A stretch of 64,000 nucleotides of DNA. Origin: Flavobacterium gelatinilyticum (GTDB lineage: Bacteria > Bacteroidota > Bacteroidia > Flavobacteriales > Flavobacteriaceae). Made by a program: the position numbers and the translations under genes. Position 1 is the first letter of the stretch. Each line of letters begins with the position of its first letter. The stretch is from the NCBI RefSeq assembly GCF_027111295.1, contig NZ_CP114287.1, positions 2,108,001-2,172,000 of the forward strand. Direction: 5' to 3'. Positions 26,417 to 36,000 of this stretch are shown in pieces. The notes beneath the pieces are model-generated. The model did not search any database, had not been told where the DNA came from, and saw only the letters and a program-made list of their open reading frames with translations.

Positions 26417-26977
26417 TCAATTGAAAGATTTAAAAAATTCTATTTCTTCCTTTGATAACGGAGGTATATCTTTATATCTGGCTAATTGTAAAATATAACA
26501 ATACTTCAATAATAAATAACCGCTTTCGTTTTCGGAATGTCCTTTCAGAATATCTCTAAAAAAACTAAACTCTTTTTTTGAATCGTTAGACTTTAAAAAG
26601 GGAACAAAATAATGCCCTTTACTAGATTTAATCTTCTCAATTATCCAATATGTACCAGTATTTGTTCTAAAAAATTCATCCAAATAAAGGCTAATTGAAA
26701 ATAAATCTTTTTCATTAAGTTTTTCTAATCCATACAAGTGAATTTTCTCATCAAATTTATCTAATGTAGAAACATTTTTATAATCCAGTTTTATATCGAA
26801 TTTATTTTCTAATTCCTCCACATATAACTTAACAGTATTTGAAATATCAGAGATTCGCTCTTGTTCCAATTCTCTAATGTCATCTATATTCATATTTCGG
26901 TTATTATTTTCTTGACTATATCCATAAAAAAAAGAAAAAAATAATATAGTTACGGATATTTTTTTGGTTAGCATCAT
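26417..26977 (-). CDS. Exported protein, candidate immunity protein for the orphan nuclease-like RHS tip
   Basis: A 186-residue protein with signal peptide (MLTKKISVTILFFSFFYGYSQ) and a helical, acidic, lysine-rich mature part without a family I can name. Its ATG overlaps the TGA of the RHS tip gene by four bases, an arrangement that couples translation and is typical of toxin-immunity pairs. It ends at the shared 20-bp motif and a terminator. The signal peptide places it in the periplasm, which is unexpected if the toxin is a DNase acting in the cytoplasm; the toxin may be intercepted during entry, or the nuclease call may be wrong. Confidence 0.6.
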   Translation of the reverse strand: MMLTKKISVTILFFSFFYGYSQENNNRNMNIDDIRELEQERISDISNTVKLYVEELENKFDIKLDYKNVSTLDKFDEKIHLYGLEKLNEKDLFSISLYLDEFFRTNTGTYWIIEKIKSSKGHYFVPFLKSNDSKKEFSFFRDILKGHSENESGYLLLKYCYILQLARYKDIPPLSKEEIEFFKSFN

Positions 26978-28281
26978 AGCTTAACGGGTTTTTTAAATTC
27001 ATATACTGCAGGATTTAGAGGACCTGTCTTATAACCAAAATCCACCTGCATGTTACCACCATTCATCCTATATTGTGATACCCAGTGTTGGATTTGAACA
27101 CCTTTTGATTGTGCATATACATATACTTCTGGACTTACATTACTATTACTCGTTGTTACTAAACATAAATAAGCCGCTCCCGTTTTTGTTGCTGAATGCT
27201 TAAACTCCTCGTATATTCCATCGATAAATCCTTTTATCTGCTTATCTAGTGAAATATTTTTGTTTCTAGCTTTTACTTCCCTCCAAACTGATTTATTATA
27301 TCTAACCAACATTAGTCTGCTAAAATTAAAATGTAAGCCATCTGAATATGCATCTGGTCGAGATAAAGTTGAACGACCTGTTGCACCTTCAAAGTTGGCA
27401 TCTTCTTCAAAGTTTTTTTCTCCAAATTTTACAAATGCATTTTCAAATAATTTTCCAGCAAAGTCTCCAATTTGTTTATCAGATATACCATATTTATTTT
27501 GAACATAACTATTAAAAATGTTGGCCGTTAATGGATTCCATTCTGAACTACTCGCTCCGTCTTCATCTTCTGAAACATTCGCTGTTGCTCCGTTACTCGC
27601 TGTTGCAGTACCATTATTAAAAGTCCATTTCGTTTCCGCATTATTATCAGACTTATTCCATAAATCTTGAATCACAGATTGCGATAGCATTCCATCTGGG
27701 TCAACATTAATTACAGGATTATTATAAGCATAATTATAAGGCGTCCAGCGTCTCGATACTTCTGCCAAAGGGTCAACATTCATCCATCGACCAAGTGCAG
27801 AGTCATAGTTCCTCGCTCCATAGTCGTACATCCCAAGCCTCAGCTCGTCTTGGCGCTCTTTTCCATTGTACTTATACTTATTCTCAACGCCAGTTTTTAC
27901 AGTATTATACCCTTCCTGCTTCAATCCAAAAGGATAATAATTATTTTCTTCTTTAATAGCAAGAGTTTTATCATAACTGATTCTAATGTTGCCCAGATGA
28001 TCTTTGTATTGGTAAATATATCTATAAGAACTTCCAGATGGTTCAGCATAACCTTCTGCAGTTGGGAAAAATTTTAATACGCCATTTTCATACTGATAAC
28101 CTCCCAGATAATCTGTAGTTATAGCTGTTTTCCCTGTTTCGCTTACAGTCTTCTGGACCTTTTGTCCCGCTGCATTGTAAAGGTACACAATATTCCCAGC
28201 AGTGCCAAAGGTAATTTTTAACGGCAGATTTAAATGGTTATAGGTTATTGCCGTTATGTTTTTATTGGCATCAGAGATCAT
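26974..28281 (-). CDS. Orphan RHS core with PD-(D/E)XK-like C-terminal toxin tip (5'-truncated)
   Basis: 435 residues from the first ATG, but homology to the full-length RHS protein continues in frame upstream to about 28453, where it breaks off before a TAG at 28465-28467, so the gene is a 5'-truncated fragment. Residues 1-195 are RHS core repeats ending in YGARNYDSALGRWMNVDPLAE and VDPDGM. The tail (about 200-435) is unique. RPDAYSDG (Asp310) followed 25 residues later by WREVKARNK (Glu335, Lys337) and KQIKGFID resembles a PD-(D/E)XK nuclease active site. This is the classic form of an orphan RHS toxin tip, likely silent until recombined onto the intact core. No obvious promoter precedes it. 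Confidence 0.75.
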   Translation of the reverse strand: MISDANKNITAITYNHLNLPLKITFGTAGNIVYLYNAAGQKVQKTVSETGKTAITTDYLGGYQYENGVLKFFPTAEGYAEPSGSSYRYIYQYKDHLGNIRISYDKTLAIKEENNYYPFGLKQEGYNTVKTGVENKYKYNGKERQDELRLGMYDYGARNYDSALGRWMNVDPLAEVSRRWTPYNYAYNNPVINVDPDGMLSQSVIQDLWNKSDNNAETKWTFNNGTATASNGATANVSEDEDGASSSEWNPLTANIFNSYVQNKYGISDKQIGDFAGKLFENAFVKFGEKNFEEDANFEGATGRSTLSRPDAYSDGLHFNFSRLMLVRYNKSVWREVKARNKNISLDKQIKGFIDGIYEEFKHSATKTGAAYLCLVTTSNSNVSPEVYVYAQSKGVQIQHWVSQYRMNGGNMQVDFGYKTGPLNPAVYEFKKPVKL

Positions 28282-28464
28282 ATTTCCGTTTAGGTCATAA
28301 GTATAATCATCTCCTGTGTTGGTACCATCTATAAATCCTATTGTTTTATTGCTGCTGTCGGCAACTTTTACCAGCTGGTTGCTTTTATTGGTATTGGAAT
28401 AGGTATAAACTAAATTATCAATTGGAGTTACCGTTTCGCTGTTTCCGTTACGGTAAATTTCTTT

Positions 28465-28805
28465 CTATATTCATTTTCGATCCTCATTGCATTCACGAGC
28501 AAGATGCTCGCACCAGCCAGGGATTTCCTTTGCGGACACGGAAAGAATTTCCGCGCGATCGTTGCGGATATTCGAGCGATCGGGTTGTTTTTGCTACATA
28601 AATGCGAGAACTTTTTCTTTTCAATTCAGATTTACGACAGGCATTTATGCAACAAAAACAAGCACACTTACCAAAGTTTAAAACACAAAAAAAACCGCCG
28701 ATTGGCGAGGTTTTCTTTTTTATATCTTTATCGATGATCTTTGCGTTCACGGAAAAAATTTCCGCGCTATCGCTGTCGATAGATCTGCGCGATCGGGTCT
28801 AATAA
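28465..28805. repeat. GC-rich palindromic mosaic element between RHS cassettes
   Basis: A 340-base non-coding block, much richer in CG steps than its surroundings. It contains two imperfect direct repeats about 211 bp apart (28537-28585 and 28748-28800) that share CACGGAAA, AATTTCCGCGC and GCGATCGGG; a short hairpin GAGCA-AGA-TGCTC (28497-28509); inverted 19-bp arms (28587-28605 and 28641-28659, GTTTTTGCTACATAAATGC type, two mismatches); and the terminator at 28685-28714. Overlapping short ORFs here look like chance frames. It begins where the orphan RHS homology stops, so it may be an inserted repeat or a recombination scar. Confidence 0.6.
28685..28714 (-). terminator. Terminator of the RHS operon
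   Basis: AAAACC-GCC-GATT-GGC-GA-GGTTTT hairpin, followed on the minus strand by eight T's. It lies about 90 bases after the stop of the lipoprotein immunity candidate. Confidence 0.75.
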
Positions 28806-29417
28806 CTAAGATACAAATAAATTTGCGCGATCAATAATCTTCCATAAATTATTCGTCTTTTTAAAAATTATTAAATCCGCTCTTTTACTATGCCCTACCG
28901 ATTTAATTAAAACTAACATAATTTTATTTTCATACATTTTGAAATTACAAAGCTCGATTTCACCTACGAAGTTTGGTTTTTCAATCGAAGAATCAGTATA
29001 AATATTATATTTACCAATTGATTTAGGAAAATGTGAAGTTAATTGAAAATTTTCATATTTCCCCTTTCTTAGAATTTCACCATATAATTTATCTAATTTG
29101 GAATTTTTACTAAATAAATCATTTATATCTCTACTGATAATTTTATCATAAACAATTGAATCTACCAAGTTAACAGAAAATGGAACTTTAGGAATTATCT
29201 GTTTTTTATTAGAATCAAATTTTTCTTCTTCTATGAATGGTACAGGTATAAATGTTCCTGTTTTATAGGCAAACGTATCTACTAATTGTATAAAATTATC
29301 AGCAATCACAGCTTCTTTATTTATACTTTCTTTTTTACAGCTAAGTAAAAAACAGAAAGTTATTGTCATATAAAATATGAGTATTCTGTTAATCTTTAAA
29401 AATCCAACCTTTTCCAT
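28806..29417 (-). CDS. Lipoprotein, candidate immunity protein for the HExxH RHS toxin
   Basis: About 203 residues from the ATG at 29417. The frame stays open to 29453, but the inner start gives a proper lipoprotein signal (MEKVGFLKINRILIFYMTITFCFLLSC, Cys at 27). The mature part is charged and of mixed alpha/beta type with no recognised domain. It overlaps the 3' end of the RHS gene by 29 bases in a different frame, so translation is probably coupled, as in toxin-immunity pairs. A lipid-anchored protein could meet the metallopeptidase tip in the periplasm. The function is inferred from position. Confidence 0.65.
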   Translation of the reverse strand: MEKVGFLKINRILIFYMTITFCFLLSCKKESINKEAVIADNFIQLVDTFAYKTGTFIPVPFIEEEKFDSNKKQIIPKVPFSVNLVDSIVYDKIISRDINDLFSKNSKLDKLYGEILRKGKYENFQLTSHFPKSIGKYNIYTDSSIEKPNFVGEIELCNFKMYENKIMLVLIKSVGHSKRADLIIFKKTNNLWKIIDRANLFVS

Positions 29418-32400
29418 ATTTTTTAAGTAGTTTATATGCGTTCTCATTGTCAATCATTTCGTAGGGACTAAATATTTGTTGTTCAAAACCATCCCCATAT
29501 TCATACGGTGATTCACTCAATTTATTTTTCATCCTACCATAGTGAACAAATTCATGTAAAATTGTAATTGCTACTAAAAATGATGTTGCTTGAAGCCTTT
29601 CATTATTTTTAACAATTTCTAGACCATTTGCCCATTTTAGATTAACTTTCATTGTACCATCTGGAGCTGTTGTGCCAAATTTCGCTTTGATTACTTCCGT
29701 TAATAGAGTCCCTCCTTTACCATATTCTAGTTCTTCTAATACTTCCATAGTAGAAAACCCCGAATAGCGAGCTAGCCAATCAAGTATATTCGAATTACTT
29801 TTGACATACGCTTTAAGTTGTTTAACAGTCTTTGTGAATCGTGGTCTTGTCTTCTCATAATCTGAACCCTTTGGAAATTTTATACTATATTCATTATTTG
29901 TATTAGAGTCGTTGCTACTTTCTTGAGATTCATTATTTTCAGATTTTTCACTTCCATTCGGATTAAGCCCATAGCTAGCCATTGCATCTTCAAAACTTAT
30001 AGTTTCGTTCTTACTGTTTATATAAGTTCCTGTTTTTTCATCATAATGCTCTCCTGCCATTCCACTAGGGTCTGCCCAATAAACAGGATTTTCATTAAAC
30101 GCGCTATATGGAGATTGATTATGATGAACAATTGGGTCGTGAACAAGCCATCTAGCAATTGCTGGGTCATACTGACGTGCATCCATATCGTACATATTCA
30201 ATGATAGCTCGTCCTGAAGCTCCTTTCCATTGTACTTATACTTATTCTCTACACCAGTTTTCACAGTATTATACCCTTCCTGTTTTAACCCAAAAGGATA
30301 ATAATTACTTTCTTCTTTAATAGCAAGAGTTTTATCATAACTGATTCTAATGTTGCCCAGATGATCTTTGTACTGGTAAATATATCTAAAAGAACTTCCA
30401 GAAGGTTCAATATATCCTTCTGTCATTGGAAAAAATTTCAATGCACTGTTGTCATACTGATAACCTCCAAGATAATCGGTAGTTACTGCTGTTTTTCCTG
30501 TTTCGCTTACAATCTTCTGCACCTTCTGTCCCGCTGTATTGTAAAGATACACAATATTCCCAGCGGCGCCAAAGGTGATTTTTAACGGCAGGTTTAAATG
30601 GTTGTAAGTTATTGCTGTTATGTTTTTGTTATTGTCTTTTGTCATGTTGCCGTCTGCATCATAGCTGTAATCATCAACCGTATTAGCAGCACTGTCTGTA
30701 AAACCTTTTGCTTTATAAGCTGCAGGAGCATTATCGACTACCTTTGCCAGCTGGTTGCTTTTATTACTGTTTTGGTAACTGTAGACTAAATTATCAATCT
30801 GCTGCAGGGCATTGTTTCCGTTACGAGCAATCGACATGATATTTCCGTTTTTATCGTACGTCAGGGTCTCATCAAAAAAGTTGTTTACAGTGCCGTTTTG
30901 TTTAGAGATCCCGGTCTTTAAACGGTTAAGATTATCGTATCTATACCCGTAGCCTCGTATGATGCCGTTGTCTGAGTTGGTTGCCCAATAAGTCTCTGCT
31001 ATGTTCCCGTTGTATAAAGGATTCACACCAGCTGTTGTACTTGTATTGTAATTAATTTTAAAAGCAAAGAGATCTTTAGGATCTCCTGCTTTTGTAAGTG
31101 AAGTCACATCATTAATCCCCGTAAGCCATCCTCGGATGTTATAGGTGTAATTGATGTTCTGCACGGCACCGCCTGTTTTTTTAGAAATAAGCTGTCCTAA
31201 TTCGTCATAGGTATTGGTAAATAAAACTTCCGGTGCAGCCACATCGTTTATCTGGTGTGTCTGGCTTATTAAACGATCCTGAGGCGAGTAGGTAAAAGTA
31301 TCTTTTGTTTTCAGCTCGGTATCTCCTGCCAGTCTTTTATGTCTGGTTATCGTATATTCTGTTTTACCCGGAAAATCAAGTTTGGTGTCGGTATAGGTAT
31401 AGCCTCCCAGATGGTTTATGGTATAAATACGAATCGGTCTGGCTTTATCATCATAAAATGTAGCGGTGGTTTCTCCCATAACAGCCGTGCTGGCTGAAGG
31501 CACTCTTGTCCATGAAGCCGTCTGAAGTCCTTTTACCTCACTGGCAGAGAGAACTTTTTGTGTTTCGATAATTGCAGGCACTGCAATTGCAGGAGTGCTC
31601 GGGAAGGTATAATTGTCATAATAATTCACCGACAGAAGTTTAAAACTAGTCGGCGAAACTGTATTGGAGTAATAAGCCGGGATGCCGTCAAGAGTTCCGC
31701 TGGTTAGTTTTGTTTCGTTCAGTACAGTCAGCGACGGACTGTTCTGCGCTGTCTGCAGGGTGATCCTTCCTGATGCCGTGGCCGGGGAAGCTGTCGACCA
31801 GCCGGTATAAACCGGACGGCTGAAGGCATCGTATTTGGTAATAATCCACCCAGCAGTATTTAAATCAGAAAACGGGGAATTGGCAGGTCCTGCGGCCACG
31901 ACTCTGTCGAGTTTGTCATATACGATAAATTCCCATTGTTTTCCAGGGAGTTTCTTTTCAGCTAATCTGTTTCTGTGATCGTATTTATACTGGTAGCACA
32001 AATCGTCAAGGATAGCTTTATTGGCATCAATAACGGCACTGAAGGTGCTTCCTGCCTTGGCATGAAAACCGTCAAGGAGCCTGATGGAATTTGATGCTGT
32101 TAAATGCAGGGTGCCTGCCGGTTCTACTTTGGCTGTAGAGGTTACATCTGACTGTGTGCTTGAAGAACCTCCAATTAAATCCACCGCTTTTGGAGGGATT
32201 ACATAGGTAAGGTTTCCATAAATATCATAAACATAATAGGTGTCGTGTTCTATACCCGCATCAAAGGTTCTTTTAAGCACGATTTGTCCTTCTTTGTTTT
32301 TAAACTCCTGTGTTCCGGCTTTTACGGCCGGAGCGGTATTTTCATCATAAGTAACGGTTTTATAAAGCTGGTTTGCTTCATAAAAGCCGTTATTGTTAAA

Positions 32401-32991
32401 AGAAATAGTATACAAGCCGGATACAGCATCCCAGGATGTACTGGCAGTAAACAGCCTGACTTCATCTTTGGCATTACTCTGGTAGCTGATTTTGATCTCA
32501 TGTCCTGATCCTGATCTCCAGTCATTACCCGGAGCGGCCTGCATAAGCACACGGTTAAGAGGTGATGCTTCAAGTTCTTTTCGGCTGAAAGGGAAATCGG
32601 TAATATCCATGGCGGAGTTTCCGGTAACGGCTTCGGATGCGGTTTTGTAATAATTCATTACTTTAGCTTTTCCCGAAGGTTCAAAAGCCATATTGGTGGT
32701 TTCTGCCTTAAAAGGAAGATAGTCTTCAACCTGTCTTCCTAAGCTGTCGTATTCGATATGCGTTACGATATCTTTTCCGGATTTGGACTGCTGGCCGTCT
32801 ATTTTCTGTATGGGTCTCCCGAGTCCGTCAAAATAGGTGGTGCTCTGTGATGCCTGCGAAATTGAAGGCGACACTATCTTCTGTGTAACCGGCACTTTGT
32901 AGGTAACGGTTTTAACATAGTTTTCACTCTGGGTCTGGCTCATTACCATAACAGGGAACAAAACCAAAAGGAATTTGATTAGATTTTTCAT
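29389..32991 (-). CDS. Full-length RHS-repeat protein with HExxH metallopeptidase C-terminal toxin tip
   Basis: 1200 residues. A Sec signal peptide (MKNLIKFLLVLFPVMVMSQ) is followed by a DUF6443-like N-terminal domain (TYFDGLGRPIQKID), long YD/RHS repeats, and the RHS core (YQYKDHLGNIRISYD; ARQYDPAIARWLVHDPIVHH) ending at WADPSGM around residue 980. The unique tip (about 985-1200) has HEFVH at 1146-1150, a zincin active site, so it is probably a peptidase toxin released from the RHS shell. It follows the YD-repeat partner after a 17-base gap and overlaps its immunity candidate. No T9SS C-terminal sorting domain is visible, so how it leaves the periplasm is unknown. Parts of the core are about 90% DNA-identical to the orphan tip's core. 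Confidence 0.88.
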   Translation of the reverse strand: MKNLIKFLLVLFPVMVMSQTQSENYVKTVTYKVPVTQKIVSPSISQASQSTTYFDGLGRPIQKIDGQQSKSGKDIVTHIEYDSLGRQVEDYLPFKAETTNMAFEPSGKAKVMNYYKTASEAVTGNSAMDITDFPFSRKELEASPLNRVLMQAAPGNDWRSGSGHEIKISYQSNAKDEVRLFTASTSWDAVSGLYTISFNNNGFYEANQLYKTVTYDENTAPAVKAGTQEFKNKEGQIVLKRTFDAGIEHDTYYVYDIYGNLTYVIPPKAVDLIGGSSSTQSDVTSTAKVEPAGTLHLTASNSIRLLDGFHAKAGSTFSAVIDANKAILDDLCYQYKYDHRNRLAEKKLPGKQWEFIVYDKLDRVVAAGPANSPFSDLNTAGWIITKYDAFSRPVYTGWSTASPATASGRITLQTAQNSPSLTVLNETKLTSGTLDGIPAYYSNTVSPTSFKLLSVNYYDNYTFPSTPAIAVPAIIETQKVLSASEVKGLQTASWTRVPSASTAVMGETTATFYDDKARPIRIYTINHLGGYTYTDTKLDFPGKTEYTITRHKRLAGDTELKTKDTFTYSPQDRLISQTHQINDVAAPEVLFTNTYDELGQLISKKTGGAVQNINYTYNIRGWLTGINDVTSLTKAGDPKDLFAFKINYNTSTTAGVNPLYNGNIAETYWATNSDNGIIRGYGYRYDNLNRLKTGISKQNGTVNNFFDETLTYDKNGNIMSIARNGNNALQQIDNLVYSYQNSNKSNQLAKVVDNAPAAYKAKGFTDSAANTVDDYSYDADGNMTKDNNKNITAITYNHLNLPLKITFGAAGNIVYLYNTAGQKVQKIVSETGKTAVTTDYLGGYQYDNSALKFFPMTEGYIEPSGSSFRYIYQYKDHLGNIRISYDKTLAIKEESNYYPFGLKQEGYNTVKTGVENKYKYNGKELQDELSLNMYDMDARQYDPAIARWLVHDPIVHHNQSPYSAFNENPVYWADPSGMAGEHYDEKTGTYINSKNETISFEDAMASYGLNPNGSEKSENNESQESSNDSNTNNEYSIKFPKGSDYEKTRPRFTKTVKQLKAYVKSNSNILDWLARYSGFSTMEVLEELEYGKGGTLLTEVIKAKFGTTAPDGTMKVNLKWANGLEIVKNNERLQATSFLVAITILHEFVHYGRMKNKLSESPYEYGDGFEQQIFSPYEMIDNENAYKLLKKYGKGWIFKD

Positions 32992-33008
32992 GGTGCTTTT
33001 GGTTTTTT

Positions 33009-36000
33009 TTATTGTTTGTAACGGTACTGGTTTTCTGAAAGGATATTGCCTTTGGCATCTTTTACAACATCAAGACGGCCAAAATCATCATAGGTATAGG
33101 TTGTAGTCTGGCCTTTAGGATCTGTAACGGTGCTTACCCCGACAAGCGGTTTATAAGTATAGGTTGTAATCATGGCATTTGGCAGTGCTGTTCTAAACAG
33201 ACCGAGGGCTTCTTTTAGTTCGGTTTCTGTTTTTGTATCTGATTTATCCTGTAAATTAGCTGCGTAAGAAGCAGCCTGGCTGTAAAGCGCATTTTCTATC
33301 TTGGCAATAGGCTGGGTTTTATTATAGCCCCAGATTATCGATACAGGCGTGCCGTTCTCCGGAGTATATTCAAGGATATTGCCTTTTTCATCATATTTGC
33401 CAAAGGTGATTTTTTTCTCTAATGATGCTGCAGCTTTGGCTGTATAAATAAATTTTGGCAGTAACAAATCTGCTGTTGAGGCATCTTTGCCAAAAACTGT
33501 TTTTTGCTCAGACTGTTTTACAGTTCCTCTGTAGGTTTCTGTTTTCAGCGGGGTATCGATTCGGTTCCCTGCAATCATTTCTGATACAAAAGGCTCCGAA
33601 AGAAGATCATGAGGATAATAATATCGGGTTTCCAGATTCTCTTTTAAAGATGATTTGGTGCTCTGCGAAGTAAGCTGGATATGGCTTGGATTACCGTATT
33701 TATAAACCGTTTGGGTTTCAACAGGGTTTAATCCGTCAAGATCGTATTTTTTTGAGATTGAGGATTCTAAATAAAACCAATGTCCTAATGTTTTGTATTC
33801 AACCATACTCATATTATCTACAGTCTGTACATTTGGGCACAATTCCGTATAATTTTTCCTTACTCTATAGGCAATAACTTCTTTAGAGTAAGCAGGATCT
33901 TCTTTATACTTGTTTTCAGTTTCTGCTATTGTTATAAAAGGGCCATTGGGTGTTTTTTTCTTAAATATTTCTGACTTTAATTCCAATCCATTATCCCAAC
34001 CGGAATTGGTAAGCGGCGCACCTTTGATATCAGTACTAAAAAGAGAACTTCCATGCTCATCTCTGTTTACAATAAATTCTTTCATTTCTCCTCCATTTTC
34101 GAAGTTGTCTCCTCCTTCGCTGGTGGTAACATATTTATAAAAACAGTTACTGCTGCCGGTATCAAACAACGAGACCAAACTGCTGGAACTCAACGTTAGA
34201 TAATAATTATCTACAAAAGCACACAATCCAACCCCCCATTCTGATGTACACATCGATCTAATCATAGTCTGATCAATGTAATAAGGATTCCTGCCTTTAT
34301 CGCCAGATGAGTGATTAAGATCATGCTTAGGCCCATAATAGAATCTTTTATAAACAGGAGCTGCTGCTGCAGATGCAAAATCTTTGGTCGATTTAATACG
34401 CACTCCACCCGTTTCTATATTTGTGTCTTCAGTCTTGGGAACATCTGCATAATAGTAAAAATTTATTCCGGCAGAAGTACGAATTCCATTTTTTGTAAGT
34501 GTAATTATATACGTCTGTCCTGCTTTTGCGTCAAAATAAAAAGGCTCTGTTGCCATTTCTACAATAACATGAGGATCTGCAGATACTTTTGAGCCAAATT
34601 GACTCATTGTATAAAATTTCAAATAATTTGTTGGTGAAGCAGCTTTAGCCACTCGAACTCTGGCAGTATAATTTCCTTTGTCAAGCGGATCACGTACAGG
34701 ACCATTGCCTCCTTCATGTGGAGCCTCTAAATCTGCATAATCAACAAAGCCGGAAAATGTAATTGTCTGATCCATCGGAGAAGTTATCGTGATAGTTTTT
34801 CCATTTTTATAATCCTCTATATTGTCGCCATTTTCATCTTCAAAAATATGATCAATTCTAGCCTGTACTTTTGCTGGATATGTCGTTTTTGAGCCCCAAT
34901 ACGTATTGCTTTCATAATCAAATTGGGTATATCCTTTTGTTGGATAAGTAATTTTACTTAACAAACCTATTTTAGCAAAATCGCCATCCGGTTCTTTATT
35001 TGCCCCTTGGTAATCAAGATTGTTTAATCCGTATTCTGTTATATTTTTAGGTACCAGATTGATATTGCTTTTGCCGTTATAATACCCCCAGTGATCCTGA
35101 CTTTTTGAAAGTCTATTTGGAAAACTATCAGGGGCTATATATTCAAAACTGTATTTTTTTGAAGGATCGTTATACGTTATATTCTGTAAAAAAACACGCG
35201 AATTACCTGTTTTAAGATAATTCAAATTCAATTTTTCAATAATAGCTCCTGTAATATTATATTGCGTTATCGATTCTATTTTACTGTTGCCGGTAACCTC
35301 TGCATTAACTCCGTTTGCATAATAAGCAATTGTTACATATCCATCAGAGCTGTTACTGCTGCTTATTTTGGTTATTCTTTTTCCAATAACTTTCATATTG
35401 TACGAAGAAATACCGCTTAATATTGGTGCTGTAAACGCAGGACCGCTGCACGACAACTGGACTCCGTTTGACAACATTAATCTTTGGGAATTTGAAGCCG
35501 TATACTCCAGGTTAACAGGCTCTGGTTCGTAAGTAAAAACAATTGCCGAATTATTTGGATGCGCAATTTTTGTAAGATACCAGGCCGTTACACTGCCGCT
35601 TATTACTGAATGTCCTTCCCCCTGATTTCTAAAAGTAGTAGTTTCTTTTTCTGTAAAAAAGTATTGAACACCATTGGCGGCTGTTAATTTAAAATCTTCA
35701 CCGTTGAGACCAATTCTTTCTATTTTAATTTTTTGATTGTTTACCAATACCGGAACATTATTTTTATCGTAAACAAATTTTCCTGAAATACCATTACAGT
35801 TAAAAGAATAGATATCACGCTCTGTATCAGCAAAGTCTTGTCCTGCTGCTTTATAAAACTGAAGCTGTTGTTCTGGTGTTGCAGTATATAAATTCGGAAT
35901 ATCGATACTTTGGTTTGAATCATCATTAAGATCCCTTACGGTACGGGTAATAACACCTCCCACATTAAGGTTCCACCCCAAACCTACGTTTGAAGCTACT

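Noticed and set aside
28341..28802. Several overlapping short ORFs on both strands, 60-90 codons
   Set aside because: They lie in the palindromic, CG-rich element and a terminator hairpin; compositions are odd (many Cys, Phe) and mirror-related, as expected of chance frames.
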